Position numbers and translations under genes: made by a program | In this document: in pieces, positions 13,239 through 27,441 of the stretch | Position numbering within the stretch: the first letter of the stretch is position 1 | Layout: every line of letters begins with the position of its first letter | Origin: Vermamoeba vermiformis | Taxonomy: Eukaryota; Tubulinea; Echinamoebida | Length of the DNA stretch: 64,000 nucleotides | Assembly: GCA_045837725.1 (NCBI GenBank) | Contig: JBEWZL010000124.1 | Location: forward strand, 558,001 to 622,000 | Reading direction: 5' to 3' | Notes under the pieces: model-generated | Seen by the model: only the letters and a program-made list of their open reading frames with translations | What the model was told of the DNA's origin: nothing | Databases searched by the model: none

Positions 13239-14416
13239 ATGGGCACTTATTGGGAACAATTCAAACAGACATTTTCAAAAGCGCCAACAATGCGGTAAAT
13301 TAAAAAATATTAAAAATTATATTTTTTTTGATATGAATTTCAGTCTTTATCGAATCATGCATACTATTAAGCATAGCTATAGCCATATATAATTTATTAA
13401 TACTTTTCTAGCGATGCAATTAAGCTCAAAGACGGATACAGTCGTGACGAATGGCTGGCAATGAACAGTAAGCTTTAAATTCGCTTGAAATTATAAAATA
13501 ATATTTAATTAATCTATTTTTTAGCAATTGAAGCATTTAACACGCTAGTTCTGGTTTACGGTTACGTCAGTGATTTTTGCACGTCGACATCTTGTCCGAC
13601 CATGAACGCCGGTGAAAAGTACGTAAATAAAGCAAGATATACGTCATATATTAATTATAGTGTTAATATTTTTATTTAGGTATCAATATTTATGGGCAGA
13701 ATCTAAGAAAGATAAACCTCAAAAACTGGATGCGCCAAGTAAATTTCAACGTGGTAGTTTAAAATTAATATTATTATACTAATTATACTATATTTAGCAT
13801 ATACGGAAAGATTATTCGAGTGGATTGCAGCGAGGATAGATGATCCATCGATTTTCGTGTCAGGTATATTTCTTGATGTTTCCTTATATGGTAATGACTC
13901 ACCACTGACTAATTTTGCTATTTTTAGACGGAAATTATCCGAAAAAATTCATTTTGACAGTCAAAAAGATATTTACGAGGATGTTTAGAGTGTAAGTTCC
14001 ACGGTGAAACCGTTCAGTGAAAACTTTCGCCCAGATTTCCAACACTATTACCAAATACGGTAATCAATTATAGGAATCATCGCAAGAAAAATGTTTGCAA
14101 AGTAATTTGGAGTTGGATCTGGGTCGAAATATTTTTCACGGTTAAAATTATCGTCTTAAACATTGCATTAATTAACTTCTATTGCCTAATATAGCTATGC
14201 GCATATTTACCGAGAACATTTGACGCAATTGAAAGAACAAGAAGTGAAAGAACACGTGGACAAATGTTTCAAACACTTGTTTTATTTGATAGGTACGAAT
14301 AAGCTCGATATAGTACTATAAAAGGAAATATTAATATTATTACAGACGAATTCCAGTTAGTGAAAGAAATCGAATTTGTGCCAGTGAAAGGACTGATCGA
14401 TCAATTGAAAGAATAA
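13239..14416 (+). CDS. MOB kinase-activator family protein
   Basis: Eight small exons (13239-13294, 13412-13467, 13525-13618, 13680-13738, 13798-13863, 13928-13991, 14195-14292, 14346-14416) total 564 nt with every phase matching, giving 187 residues. No exon is long enough for a simple ORF call. The protein is recognisably MOB: DEWLAMNTIEAFNTLVLVYG, then SDFCTSTSCPTMNAGEKYQY, YPKKFILTVKKIFTRMFRV, YAHIYREHL, then FKHLFYLIDEFQLVKEIEF. The zinc ligands Cys-x4-Cys (CTSTSC) and His-x4-His (HIYREH) are all present. MOB proteins bind and activate NDR/LATS kinases in Hippo, mitotic-exit and cytokinesis control. It is shorter than typical MOB1 (about 215 residues), mainly at the N-terminus, and may be a MOB2/3-like or divergent member. 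Confidence 0.9.
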
Positions 14417-14969
14417 AAAGCTCTTGATCGCGTCCGAGCGAAAAAAAAATCAATACGTAGCAATTATTTTGTACAAATATAAATTGTATTCTATTTCCCC
14501 ATAAATGGCATGATGAATAATGACTAACGCGCTGCTCGAATGAGCCTGGTACTACCAAAGTATGGTTCCGACAGAGATCGCCCAAAAAAAACCTACAAAC
14601 CTGCTCGTTCTCGGCCCTAAAAATAACGCAGGTATATCCAAGACTAGGCGTACTACTCGCATATTATTATATAATTAATTTCAGTTTAATCAATGACGTT
14701 ACTTCGGACTAAACGAACAGTAAGTGCGATGCTGTCTCGCCAACAATATAATCTCGTTATCGGACAAATATTCTCGTTATTCAATAAATAAATAAATCTT
14801 TTATCTACAAGTGTTCATTGCCCAGGTAGGCACTAGACGGGGAAAGGAAATTTACCAAATCGTCGAAAAATAAAATTTAATTTTAATTGTTGCAAGCAAA
14901 TGCTCTACCGCTTCAGCAATAATTACATTCTTTATTGATTACCATTTAATAATTGCGGATCTAGCAATT
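14417..14969. other. Intergenic region, no gene seen; duplication unit begins inside
   Basis: AT-rich sequence beyond the MOB stop codon. From about 14860 it is alignable with 17620 onward, where the duplicated 79-residue gene unit begins. An isolated ATG at 14693 followed by a GTAAGT gives no convincing gene. Confidence 0.4.
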
Positions 14970-15450
14970 TTATTTTCCTGCTTCTCGCTTCCATTCGTCC
15001 CAAACCTCTTCCAAATTCCTCCAATGAGCTGGAACTGGAATATTATGTTGAAGGCACAGCTCTATTGCCTCACCTCCGCCCATATGGACTACTTCGGTCG
15101 TTCCGTCTTCGTACTCGAGAAGTGTGTCTGGATGTTGACAAGGTTCCGATCGATGGCAAATTCCTCTCGGGGTGATGCTCTTTAATTTTTTTCCACTAGT
15201 GACTGACATGTTGTTGTTGCTTATGAGTGATAAAGGAGTAAAACTTCGGTTACTTTTTAAAGATTAGTTTTTTAGCTTTACCAAATACGGTTTAATTTGG
15301 TTATTTTCAGAGAAAAAAAAATTTTTAGAACCCCACGTTGGGTTTTTTTTTTTTTTTTTTTTTTTTTTTGGCAAATGCTGGGGCGTATCAGCGCTTCAAG
15401 TAAAAGTCGTTGTGTTATTACTATAAAAGAACAAAGACCTTAAGTCATAT
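14860..15450. repeat. Local duplication unit, copy 1
   Basis: Sequence shared with copies at 17620-18150 and, more weakly, 18220-18560. It covers the 3' flank (TTTTAATTGTTGCAAGCAAA), the 79-residue ORF, and the 5' flank with GAGTGATAAAGGAGTAAAAC and CTATAAAAGAACAAAGACCT. Copy 1 has an extra segment with a 27-base T run. Confidence 0.8.
14970..15209 (-). CDS. Uncharacterised 79-residue protein, tandem family copy 1
   Basis: An intronless 79-codon ORF starts MSVTSGKKLKSITPRGIC. The conserved core of the family is ITPRGIC, PCQHPDTLLEYEDGTTEVV, GGGEAIEL, QHNI and HW. I do not recognise the family. The two Cys (GIC and PCQH), with His residues, could bind a metal, and the acidic LEYEDGTTE looks like a beta-hairpin; both are guesses. 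Coding status is supported by copy 2, which keeps the same frame and length with mostly conservative changes (such as VPAHW to IPPHW). There is no signal peptide or membrane segment, so it is probably a small soluble protein. Confidence 0.75.
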   Translation of the reverse strand: MSVTSGKKLKSITPRGICHRSEPCQHPDTLLEYEDGTTEVVHMGGGEAIELCLQHNIPVPAHWRNLEEVWDEWKREAGK

Positions 15451-16386
15451 TACTGGTCAAACTGGAAGCCGTAGTGAGTGGTAAACTGTTGTCGTTAGTA
15501 AGGCGAGCAATTAGAATAGCTGGCAGGGTTACCCTGTATATTTGATTATTTTTAAACCCTACACGTTCGATGCGCAGAACGAATAATTTTTAATTAGCAA
15601 TCCGATCGATTTTTATTGCTGGGCGCTTGAAAACAATTTTTCAAAATGAATCTGCTTTTAAATAAATTTAGCTCCTGGTTTCTTTGTTCAAACCTTCAAT
15701 ATAAAATTGAGATTGATTATGATTAATATTAATCGCTGCTTATTTGTAATTTTAAAACCACTCTGACTGATTTGCTTGACACAGATCTATAGAAATAACT
15801 TACGGCAAATGCAGACCGAATTACGGCGCGTAACAGCCATATTACGCCGATGTTAGCAAAAATATGGTCATTCTGTTAATTTCTGCGCTTTATACGGTAA
15901 GAACCGGATTCGATCGAGTCAGAAATTTCATTCTAGCCTTCCGTTAGGCGCAGGTGGCTCAGAATCCAGTGTATTGATGCATATTCAAGGCGAGTAAGTT
16001 GTTGCCGCTAGTCGAAGATGCGAAACAATCTCGATCCAGCGCTGAACATCGCGTTGACAAGCAGATCTGGACAGTGGCGGTGAATTAAGGATTCGAGAAG
16101 CGATTCATAGAGCAGGTAATATATAATACTATATTTTACACAAGATCTCTAATAGATTGAGTTGGGCTTAGTGTTTACTTTAGATCAAACTCGATCGTGT
16201 TTTGAATTCAAAGTGGCGTATTGTGCCAACAAGTCAGTAGAAGAGAACTATTAAAATATTTCTATTATTATTCGCTTATATAGTGGTAATTTTACAATGA
16301 AATTAAGCCGCCCTTTGCAGATTTGATTAAACCTAAAAAATTTCGGTTCATTCGTAATAATACCACTGCTACAGAACTCGACAACA
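15210..16386. other. Intergenic stretch upstream of 79-residue copy 1, with poly-T tract
   Basis: It contains the duplicated upstream segment (to about 15450). That segment is interrupted at 15286-15395 by sequence absent from copy 2, including 27 consecutive T (15343-15369). From 15450 to 16386 no ORF, RNA gene or repeat is convincing. It may hold the promoter and a non-coding first exon of the gene starting at 16387. Confidence 0.4.
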
Positions 16387-17289
16387 ATGGAAGAAGGTAT
16401 GTTAAAATGACTAACTATGTTCGAATCAAACATTAATCTTTCCGCTTATCGGTCACAGGCACCACTAATAATACTAATCGAAACGAAGTACCAAAGAAAG
16501 GTAAGCGAATAGTTATTTTGGATTTGTGTCCGTTTTCGTGGATTAATTAGTCTTTAGATTCACGTAAAGCGAATTGTTCATTCAAATTATCATTTAATCA
16601 AAACTTGATTTCGAATCCGGCAGTAGCGAAACCACAACTACCGCCAGAACTACAAAATGCAGAGCGACTAGAAGAAACGCTCTTTAGTGCTGCTCAATTA
16701 GCACAAATAAATCAATTAGTGGAGGAAAAAATGCAATCCCTTACTAAAGGTAGAGAAGACGTTAATTCTCTACGAGAAGAAAGTAAATCCATTCGAGCGG
16801 AAATTACATCTCTTATAGAAGACACCAAATCGCTGCGAGAAGAAAGTAAATCCATAGCAGAAGACACCAAATCCCTGCGAGAAGAATTGGCAGATGTGAA
16901 AACAATTCTCGGATTCTCGGCAAATCGTCACCGCCGAGCCGTAATTCGAGAAATGTGTCATTATTTACGCTCTCAGGTAAGATTATTATATATATCCAGA
17001 TCCAATTACTGACGTTTGACAGATTATCACCAGCGTCGATGCCAACAAGTCAATTACGGCTAATGCTCCGAAACTTTTATCGGATCTGCAGCGAAACGGA
17101 TGGTGGCAACAAAATGGGAACGAGTCTTATGCCCATAGTTTTACGCTGGACGAGCTATGGGACGCAGTGTACACGTATTCACGACAGGAAGCGGATCTCA
17201 TCACTGCATTCGACCTCACCGCAAAATTAATGGGTGGAAGTGATTTCGTTTCAAGACCTAAATACAAGACGGTTGAGCCATTGCCTTAA
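16387..17289 (+). CDS. Uncharacterised coiled-coil protein
   Basis: Four exons (16387-16396, 16459-16500, 16558-16976, 17023-17289) join in frame to 245 residues. Exon 1 codes only MEE plus one base. Residues 1-45 are polar and disordered. A charged heptad-like coiled coil follows, built on a repeated unit (SLREESKSI, SLIEDTK, SLREESKSI, EDTKSLREEL). The C-terminal 100 residues look folded, with an aromatic NGWWQQNG and SFTLDELWDAVYTYSRQEAD. I do not recognise the family and propose no function. It lies between two copies of the duplicated 79-residue gene, on the opposite strand. Whether it travelled with the duplication is unclear, because no second copy was seen. Confidence 0.75.
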
Positions 17290-17751
17290 AATTTATTTTT
17301 CAAGTTTCTTGAAATTCCTTGCGGATCTCTGTAACACACGCGGTTAAGCAAGAATAAAGTCCTCGGGACAGATCGCAGTTTTCACGCATCTTCGTCTTCT
17401 TATTTATCATCGCAGTTTTCACTGTAATCGTTTGTCGTTACTTTTGTATCGATGTTGTCAGCACCGATTAATCCTTCGAGTGAAAAGACGTTGATTTTAT
17501 GGACGTACGAATAATTATTTACGTTCCTCGCCACAAACACAGTAATCGTCGTTACAAATAAATTTGTTACATAGCACCGAGTGCCCTAACTTGACCTTAG
17601 GCATGCGACAAACGGAAATTTTAAGCGAAATTGTCGAAAATTTAATTTTATTTTTAATTGTTGCAAGCAAATGATCGAATGCTTCAGCAATAATTACATC
17701 CTTTATAAATGATTACTCATTTAATGACGGATCTAACAATTTATTTTACCG
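17290..17751. other. Intergenic region, no gene seen
   Basis: Convergent 3' flanks of the coiled-coil gene and 79-residue copy 2. The part from about 17620 belongs to the duplication unit. No other structure is seen. Confidence 0.4.
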
Positions 17752-18150
17752 TTATTTTCCTGCTTCTCGCTTCCATTCGTCCCAAAGCTCCTCTAAATAA
17801 CTCCAATGAGGTGGAATTGGAATATTATGTTGACGACATAGCTCTATTGCTTCGCCTCCGCCCATGTAAACTACTTCGGTCGTTCCATCTTCGTACTCGA
17901 GAAGTGTGTCTGGATGTTGGCAGGGTTCTGATTCAAGGCAAATTCCTCTCGGGGTGATGTTCTTTAATTTTTTTCCAGTTGTGACTGACATGTTGTTGTT
18001 TCTTATGAGTGATAAAGGAGTAAAACTTCGGTTACTTTTTAAAGATTTTAGTTTTTTGGCTTTACCAAATACGGCAATGCTCTCCTATATCTATCAACGC
18101 TTCAAATAAAAGTCGTTGTGTTATTACTATAAAAGAACAAAGACCTTAAA
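17620..18150. repeat. Local duplication unit, copy 2
   Basis: Aligns with 14860-15450 over both flanks and the ORF, without the poly-T insertion. Copies 2 and 3 are adjacent (about 70 bp apart), so this is partly a tandem array. Confidence 0.8.
17752..17991 (-). CDS. Uncharacterised 79-residue protein, tandem family copy 2
   Basis: Same length and frame as copy 1, starting MSVTTGKKLKNITPRGIC and ending LWDEWKREAGK. Differences from copy 1 are scattered substitutions that keep the core (PCQHPDTLLEYEDGTTEVV, GGGEAIELCRQHNI). That is the pattern expected of two working paralogues rather than decaying sequence. Function is unknown. The upstream flank shared with copy 1 holds TATAAAAG-like sequence, read on the plus strand at about 18128. 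Confidence 0.78.
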   Translation of the reverse strand: MSVTTGKKLKNITPRGICLESEPCQHPDTLLEYEDGTTEVVYMGGGEAIELCRQHNIPIPPHWSYLEELWDEWKREAGK

Positions 18151-18219
18151 CAACATTTTTGATCAAAATGGAAGAAGCGGAGTGGCTGTCTTCGCCACGC
18201 CTTAGGGAAAGTGTGTCTA

Positions 18220-18560
18220 TTGTCGAAAATTACTTTATAAATTCTAATTTTAATTGTTGCAAGAAATGCACGACACCAGATTCATTTCCTGACGGATCTA
18301 ACAACCGTTTTTTTTATTTGTAATTATTTCGTCTAGGTCTCGCTACATAACTCCAATGAGGTGGAACTGTAATATTATGCTGACGACACAGCTCTATAGC
18401 CTCACCTCCGCGCATATAAACTACTTCGGTCGTGCCGTCTTCGTACTCGAGCAGCGTGTCCGGATGTTGGCAAGGGAGTGATGTTAGGCAAATACCTCTC
18501 GGCGTGATCTTCTTCAATTTTTTTCCACTTGTTAACCGACATATTGTCGTTGCTGTTAGT
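18220..18560. repeat. Local duplication unit, copy 3 (divergent)
   Basis: Shares AATTTTAATTGTTGCAAG, GACGGATCTAACAA and the ORF with copies 1 and 2. Its 5' flank is largely replaced by the promoter of the gene at 18628. Confidence 0.7.
18314..18542 (-). pseudogene. 79-residue family copy 3, degenerate
   Basis: The core ITPRGIC..PCQHPDTLLEYEDGTTEVV..GGEAIELCRQHNI is intact. However, the usual start ATG at 18542 is one base out of frame with it: the codons after MSV carry an extra base compared with copies 1 and 2. After HWSY the C-terminus is unrelated (VARPRRNNYK). An in-frame ATG lies further in, just before KKITPRG only if a non-standard codon is used. It may be a pseudogene, or a copy re-started and re-ended by local rearrangement. 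Confidence 0.65.
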
Positions 18561-18627
18561 CTTTAAGAAACTCTACTTCGATTAGTTTTTTAAGTTTCTT
18601 CAATCCGACGCCACTTATTCCAACACA

Positions 18628-19419
18628 ATGGAACAGCAACAAGCTACTAATCTTTTGTAAGTGGGATACTTCCTAGTCGTTAAATGTAAAATATCATTGA
18701 ATGTTCGTCTTTTGTGATCAAGCTATTTTGTCTAGTCTTTGCTACGAAATTCAATTTCGTTTTTAAAAATTAGAAAAAATTATTTAAGGCCAGTATAATA
18801 ATATAATAATGTTATTATATCATCTAAATGTAAAATACATCGTGTTGCTAATTAATTTTAAGACCTTACAACGCAAATCTCGATCTAACAATTCCTTTCC
18901 CTAAAGCGAACAAGCCAGCTTCAGTTTGATATCGTGCGGATACCTCAGAGATCCATTCAACGTAGTAGTGTTGAATAGACCAATCCCCGTCTCTTTAAAA
19001 TTCAACGATCCAAACCGAACGCAACAAGATGCGATTAACTGGGTGCAAAACAACTTCGATATTCAACCTGGTCAATATAATAAGGTTGTTAATGGTGCGC
19101 AAACACAACCAGATGGAACTATCACCGTTCAACTCACGTTCAACGATCCGAATCTGAATATCAATGCTCCTGTTCCAGTTCGTCAGCTAGTAATCGCTAA
19201 TGCAGGATCATTTCCTGTTCAAATTAGGACGGAGTATCCTGCCGACTTTGAACAACCTTATGAGGCGAATCGATGGTTTGGTACGTTTTTCAGATCGAGC
19301 TCGAAATAATTGCTTAAACTTGCACTGCTAATTAGTGTTCTAATACTATTTAATATAAATTAGTGCCCATGGAACAAAGAGAAGTTTTTCGTGGAGAGAT
19401 AGAGGAACGACGTATTTAA
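18628..19419 (+). CDS. Uncharacterised protein, three exons
   Basis: Exons 18628-18656, 18925-19280 and 19364-19419 join in frame to 146 residues, starting MEQQQATNLF and ending GEIEERRI. The last exon was chosen over reading on to a stop at 19309 because the donor GTACGT at 19281 and acceptor TAG at 19363 give a good intron that keeps frame. The middle resembles a beta-rich domain (TITVQLTFNDPN, VRQLVIANAGSFPVQIRTEY), perhaps immunoglobulin-like or ubiquitin-like; no family is recognised. It shares a short upstream region head-to-head with the degenerate 79-residue copy 3. Confidence 0.65.
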
Positions 19420-19486
19420 TAAATTCAGAAAAATTGGATCTTGTTTTAGTTCTTAATATAAATGATTCGTATTTATTTACAATAAA

Positions 19487-24773
<5,287 letters not shown>

Positions 24774-25477
24774 GTTGAACAATAAATTAAATGCTTCATG
24801 AAAATCAGATCAAAAGTTTTTATGGCAGCTCTCCGGCCGGAGATCGGCGCTTCGAATCCAAAAAAGGAAACTTCGAAGCTTTCTTTTGCAAGGCCCTTCC
24901 CGCGGCCGAATTATAAATACGCAACCGAAGGTTTTTCTGTCCGAACATTGCCCATCTTGTTTGTTTTGAGCTGTCAAAGAGAAGCAAAAAGAAGCAAAAA
25001 AGAAGATTCGATCCAATAAAATTAAATAAATAAATAAAAGAAAATTAGCAAAATATCTACTATCCAACACATAACTAGTTGTAAACTTGTTTGGACGGAA
25101 CTGCGACAAAATAACTGGATTAACAGATGCAGCTTACCCCGTTGTTTTTAAGCTTCATATTTTGCGTTGTTAGATAACAATTATAAAAATTCAAGGCCAA
25201 ATGTATGCTTCAGACAAATAAGATTTGTTGTCTCAATGAAGCACGAGATAAAAATAAAAAATTGCAAACCAAGCGAGAAACGAACCACTCGTTTGCTGCA
25301 ATGGCAAGTACGGTGTCGTCCACTAGAGGACGTTATAATATATAGTTTTGAGTCGAACTTGATATAAAAGTTACATGGTTCCTACATGATAGCAGCGTAC
25401 GAATGTCTTCTTTTTCCTAGCGTTTCCAGTCCTCGTTAGAAAAAACTATGTTGACACAATTTGTGTGTAAATAAATA
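24774..25477. other. Intergenic region, no gene seen
   Basis: About 700 bp upstream of the ABCC start and downstream of the F-box gene. It includes a TATAAATA-like element near 24913 in GC-richer surroundings, which could be promoter sequence. A 99-codon minus ORF at 24810-25109 is low-complexity Phe/Ser and unconvincing. Confidence 0.4.
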
Positions 25478-27286
25478 TTAATTATCGATCTGCGTCGCAT
25501 AACAAACGAATGCGAGCAGAGGAATGGGAATGAACCCCGTGACAGTCATGCGCAAGAAACCGCCAGTCAACCTTGAGATCTGCCACTCTGCGGGGAACTC
25601 TTTCACAACTTTTGTGTTGAACCAACTAAATACACCATTGGCGAAGCACTGGAACGACTTGGAGTCCGGTGAAAACGTAACACTTCCTTTGTTCATGCCG
25701 AAACTCCTCTGGAAAACCATTCATGAATCAGAAAAATGCGACACTATTACTATATTTGGTAAAATTTTCGCTTACGAGGGAATTCCCGGACCAATAATAA
25801 CTTCCTGAGCCGCCAGTAATTCGGCTGTCTTTGGTCAACGTGAACTTCTGTGGCAAGACCCCTGCTTCATAGTCAATAACAATAATACTATATGCTTCAA
25901 TAGAGCGACTTACCAGGCATGTTTCTCGTGATCGTCCTCGTGCTGTGCGAGTAGGTCCATCTGACTAAACGGATTGATTGGATGTTTATAGCACCGTTCA
26001 TTTCAACTCCGAACGCTGTTTATATAGACATGTGTTAATAAAAGTTCCGTAGTATTGCTATGTAAGCACGTACCATCTCGGTAATTTTGCTTCCAGGTCC
26101 TATCTTCTTTAAGTTTCTTCGTGGACTTAAAATCTTTTGCAAATTGTTCGCGCCAAATGACATCTGATTCACTTATCTCTCTCATATCTTTGCTACACTG
26201 CGCTAGCGTACAATTTACCTAAAATAGGTAAGTTAGATCGCGATCTGAATTTTTTCCGGAATACTTACAAAAGCACTTGTTTGATTAAATATAATGAATA
26301 CGAGCTCTTGGGGCAACACGCTGAACATTCCGAGGTTCTTGTTCGTTAATTGTACGTCGCTGAGTCGTTGCATAGCCTCTTGCCAATCGGATCTGGTCGT
26401 GACGTATTTATGGATCATTTGAACCACTACTTCAGACATTCCTTCAACCTGCCACATAACTCCGTTGTTGCAACATGTCCACGCATGCTTTAAGTGATTT
26501 GCAACCTGCTCGGCAGCGGTGGCGCGTTGATCGTCCCCCACGAGAGACAAGATCTCTTGAACGAAAGATCCGCGTAACTCGAGCTCATAATAGCTCTCTT
26601 GATCTTCGAAGGCATTGAGCCCGTCGGGTAGGACCGCTTTAGGAATTATCACGGGACTTGATTCGATTTTCTGGTTCGCAATTTCTTCTGAATGTAGCTG
26701 CACGACCGGTGCTTGCGGATTTGGGTTGCTTGCCTAATAAAGCAATAAATATAATCAGTAAAAATAGGAAACTAAGAAATCAAACTTTTCCGATGCGCGT
26801 TATGCCCAAAAGCCGAAAATAAATCGAATCTTTCTCAAAATATTCTGATCAGTATTTCAATCCGTGCATCTGAGGGGATTAAATCTTTTACCTCTTTTCT
26901 TCCGTATATATTATTTATACTCGATAATAATTGTTGATAATCGTGGTCTAATCCATCGTCCACGTCGAGCTGATAGGGATCCGGATCTGCCCATTTACTT
27001 GCGTGGAGTTGAGGGTTTGAATGTCGAATATTTCCTGGCTATTATATAAAAAACAATGAGCTTTTAATTTTTCTATTATGCATCTATTTTTTCATTGCGT
27101 TGCCAACAACTTTGAATTCCAATTCAAAATTAAATCTTTAATTTGATTAAATCTTCCTAGCGTACATGTTTAAATACGTGCCTGGTATGCAACGCTGTCG
27201 CTGCTTGAATTGGCCAAACAAAGCTCAACGTGCATCTCGATCTCGCTGAGCGGATACGCTTTGAAACAAACCGGACAATCTGTCAT
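25478..27286 (-). CDS. F-box protein with N-terminal UBZ-like zinc finger
   Basis: About seven exons. Exon 1 (start 27286) encodes a ubiquitin-binding-type finger, CPVCFKAYPLSEIEMHVELCL (C-x2-C, then H-x3-C). An acidic exon with DPDPYQLDVDDGLDHDYQQL follows. After a helical region comes an F-box: LGMFSVLPQELVFIIFNQTSA across an intron, then MREISESDVIWREQFAKDF and the usual W-x-x-x-Y. The C-terminal 150 residues (ITGGSGSYYWSGNSL, MNKGSVTFSPDSKSF) form a beta-rich domain I cannot name. It ends with a hydrophobic segment (GFIPIPLLAFVCYA) that could be a tail anchor. F-boxes bind Skp1 in SCF ubiquitin ligases and UBZ fingers bind ubiquitin. Together they suggest a ligase receptor that also reads ubiquitin, which is inference. 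Confidence 0.82.
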
Positions 27287-27441
27287 GGTAATACTAGCTC
27301 TATCTTATCACTAGTTAACCTTGACGTATTGTGCTCGTTTTGTTAATGCGGTTTATCATCACAAAACAGGACAAATAGCTGACAAAAGAGTTTCTTTCTC
27401 GAGATTTATTTACAGTCCTTGCAAAAATTCTATTGTACATT

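Noticed and set aside
14693-14730. Possible first exon (ATG followed by GTAAGT)
   Set aside because: No in-frame partner exon with coding character follows before the minus-strand gene.
15343-15369. Poly-T as the end of a LINE/SINE or retrovirus-like element
   Set aside because: No accompanying ORF, terminal repeats or target duplication could be found by eye; kept only as an unexplained insertion.
24810-25109. 99-codon minus-strand ORF upstream of the ABCC gene
   Set aside because: Phe/Leu/Ser-rich, no ATG context or splice partners, probably chance.
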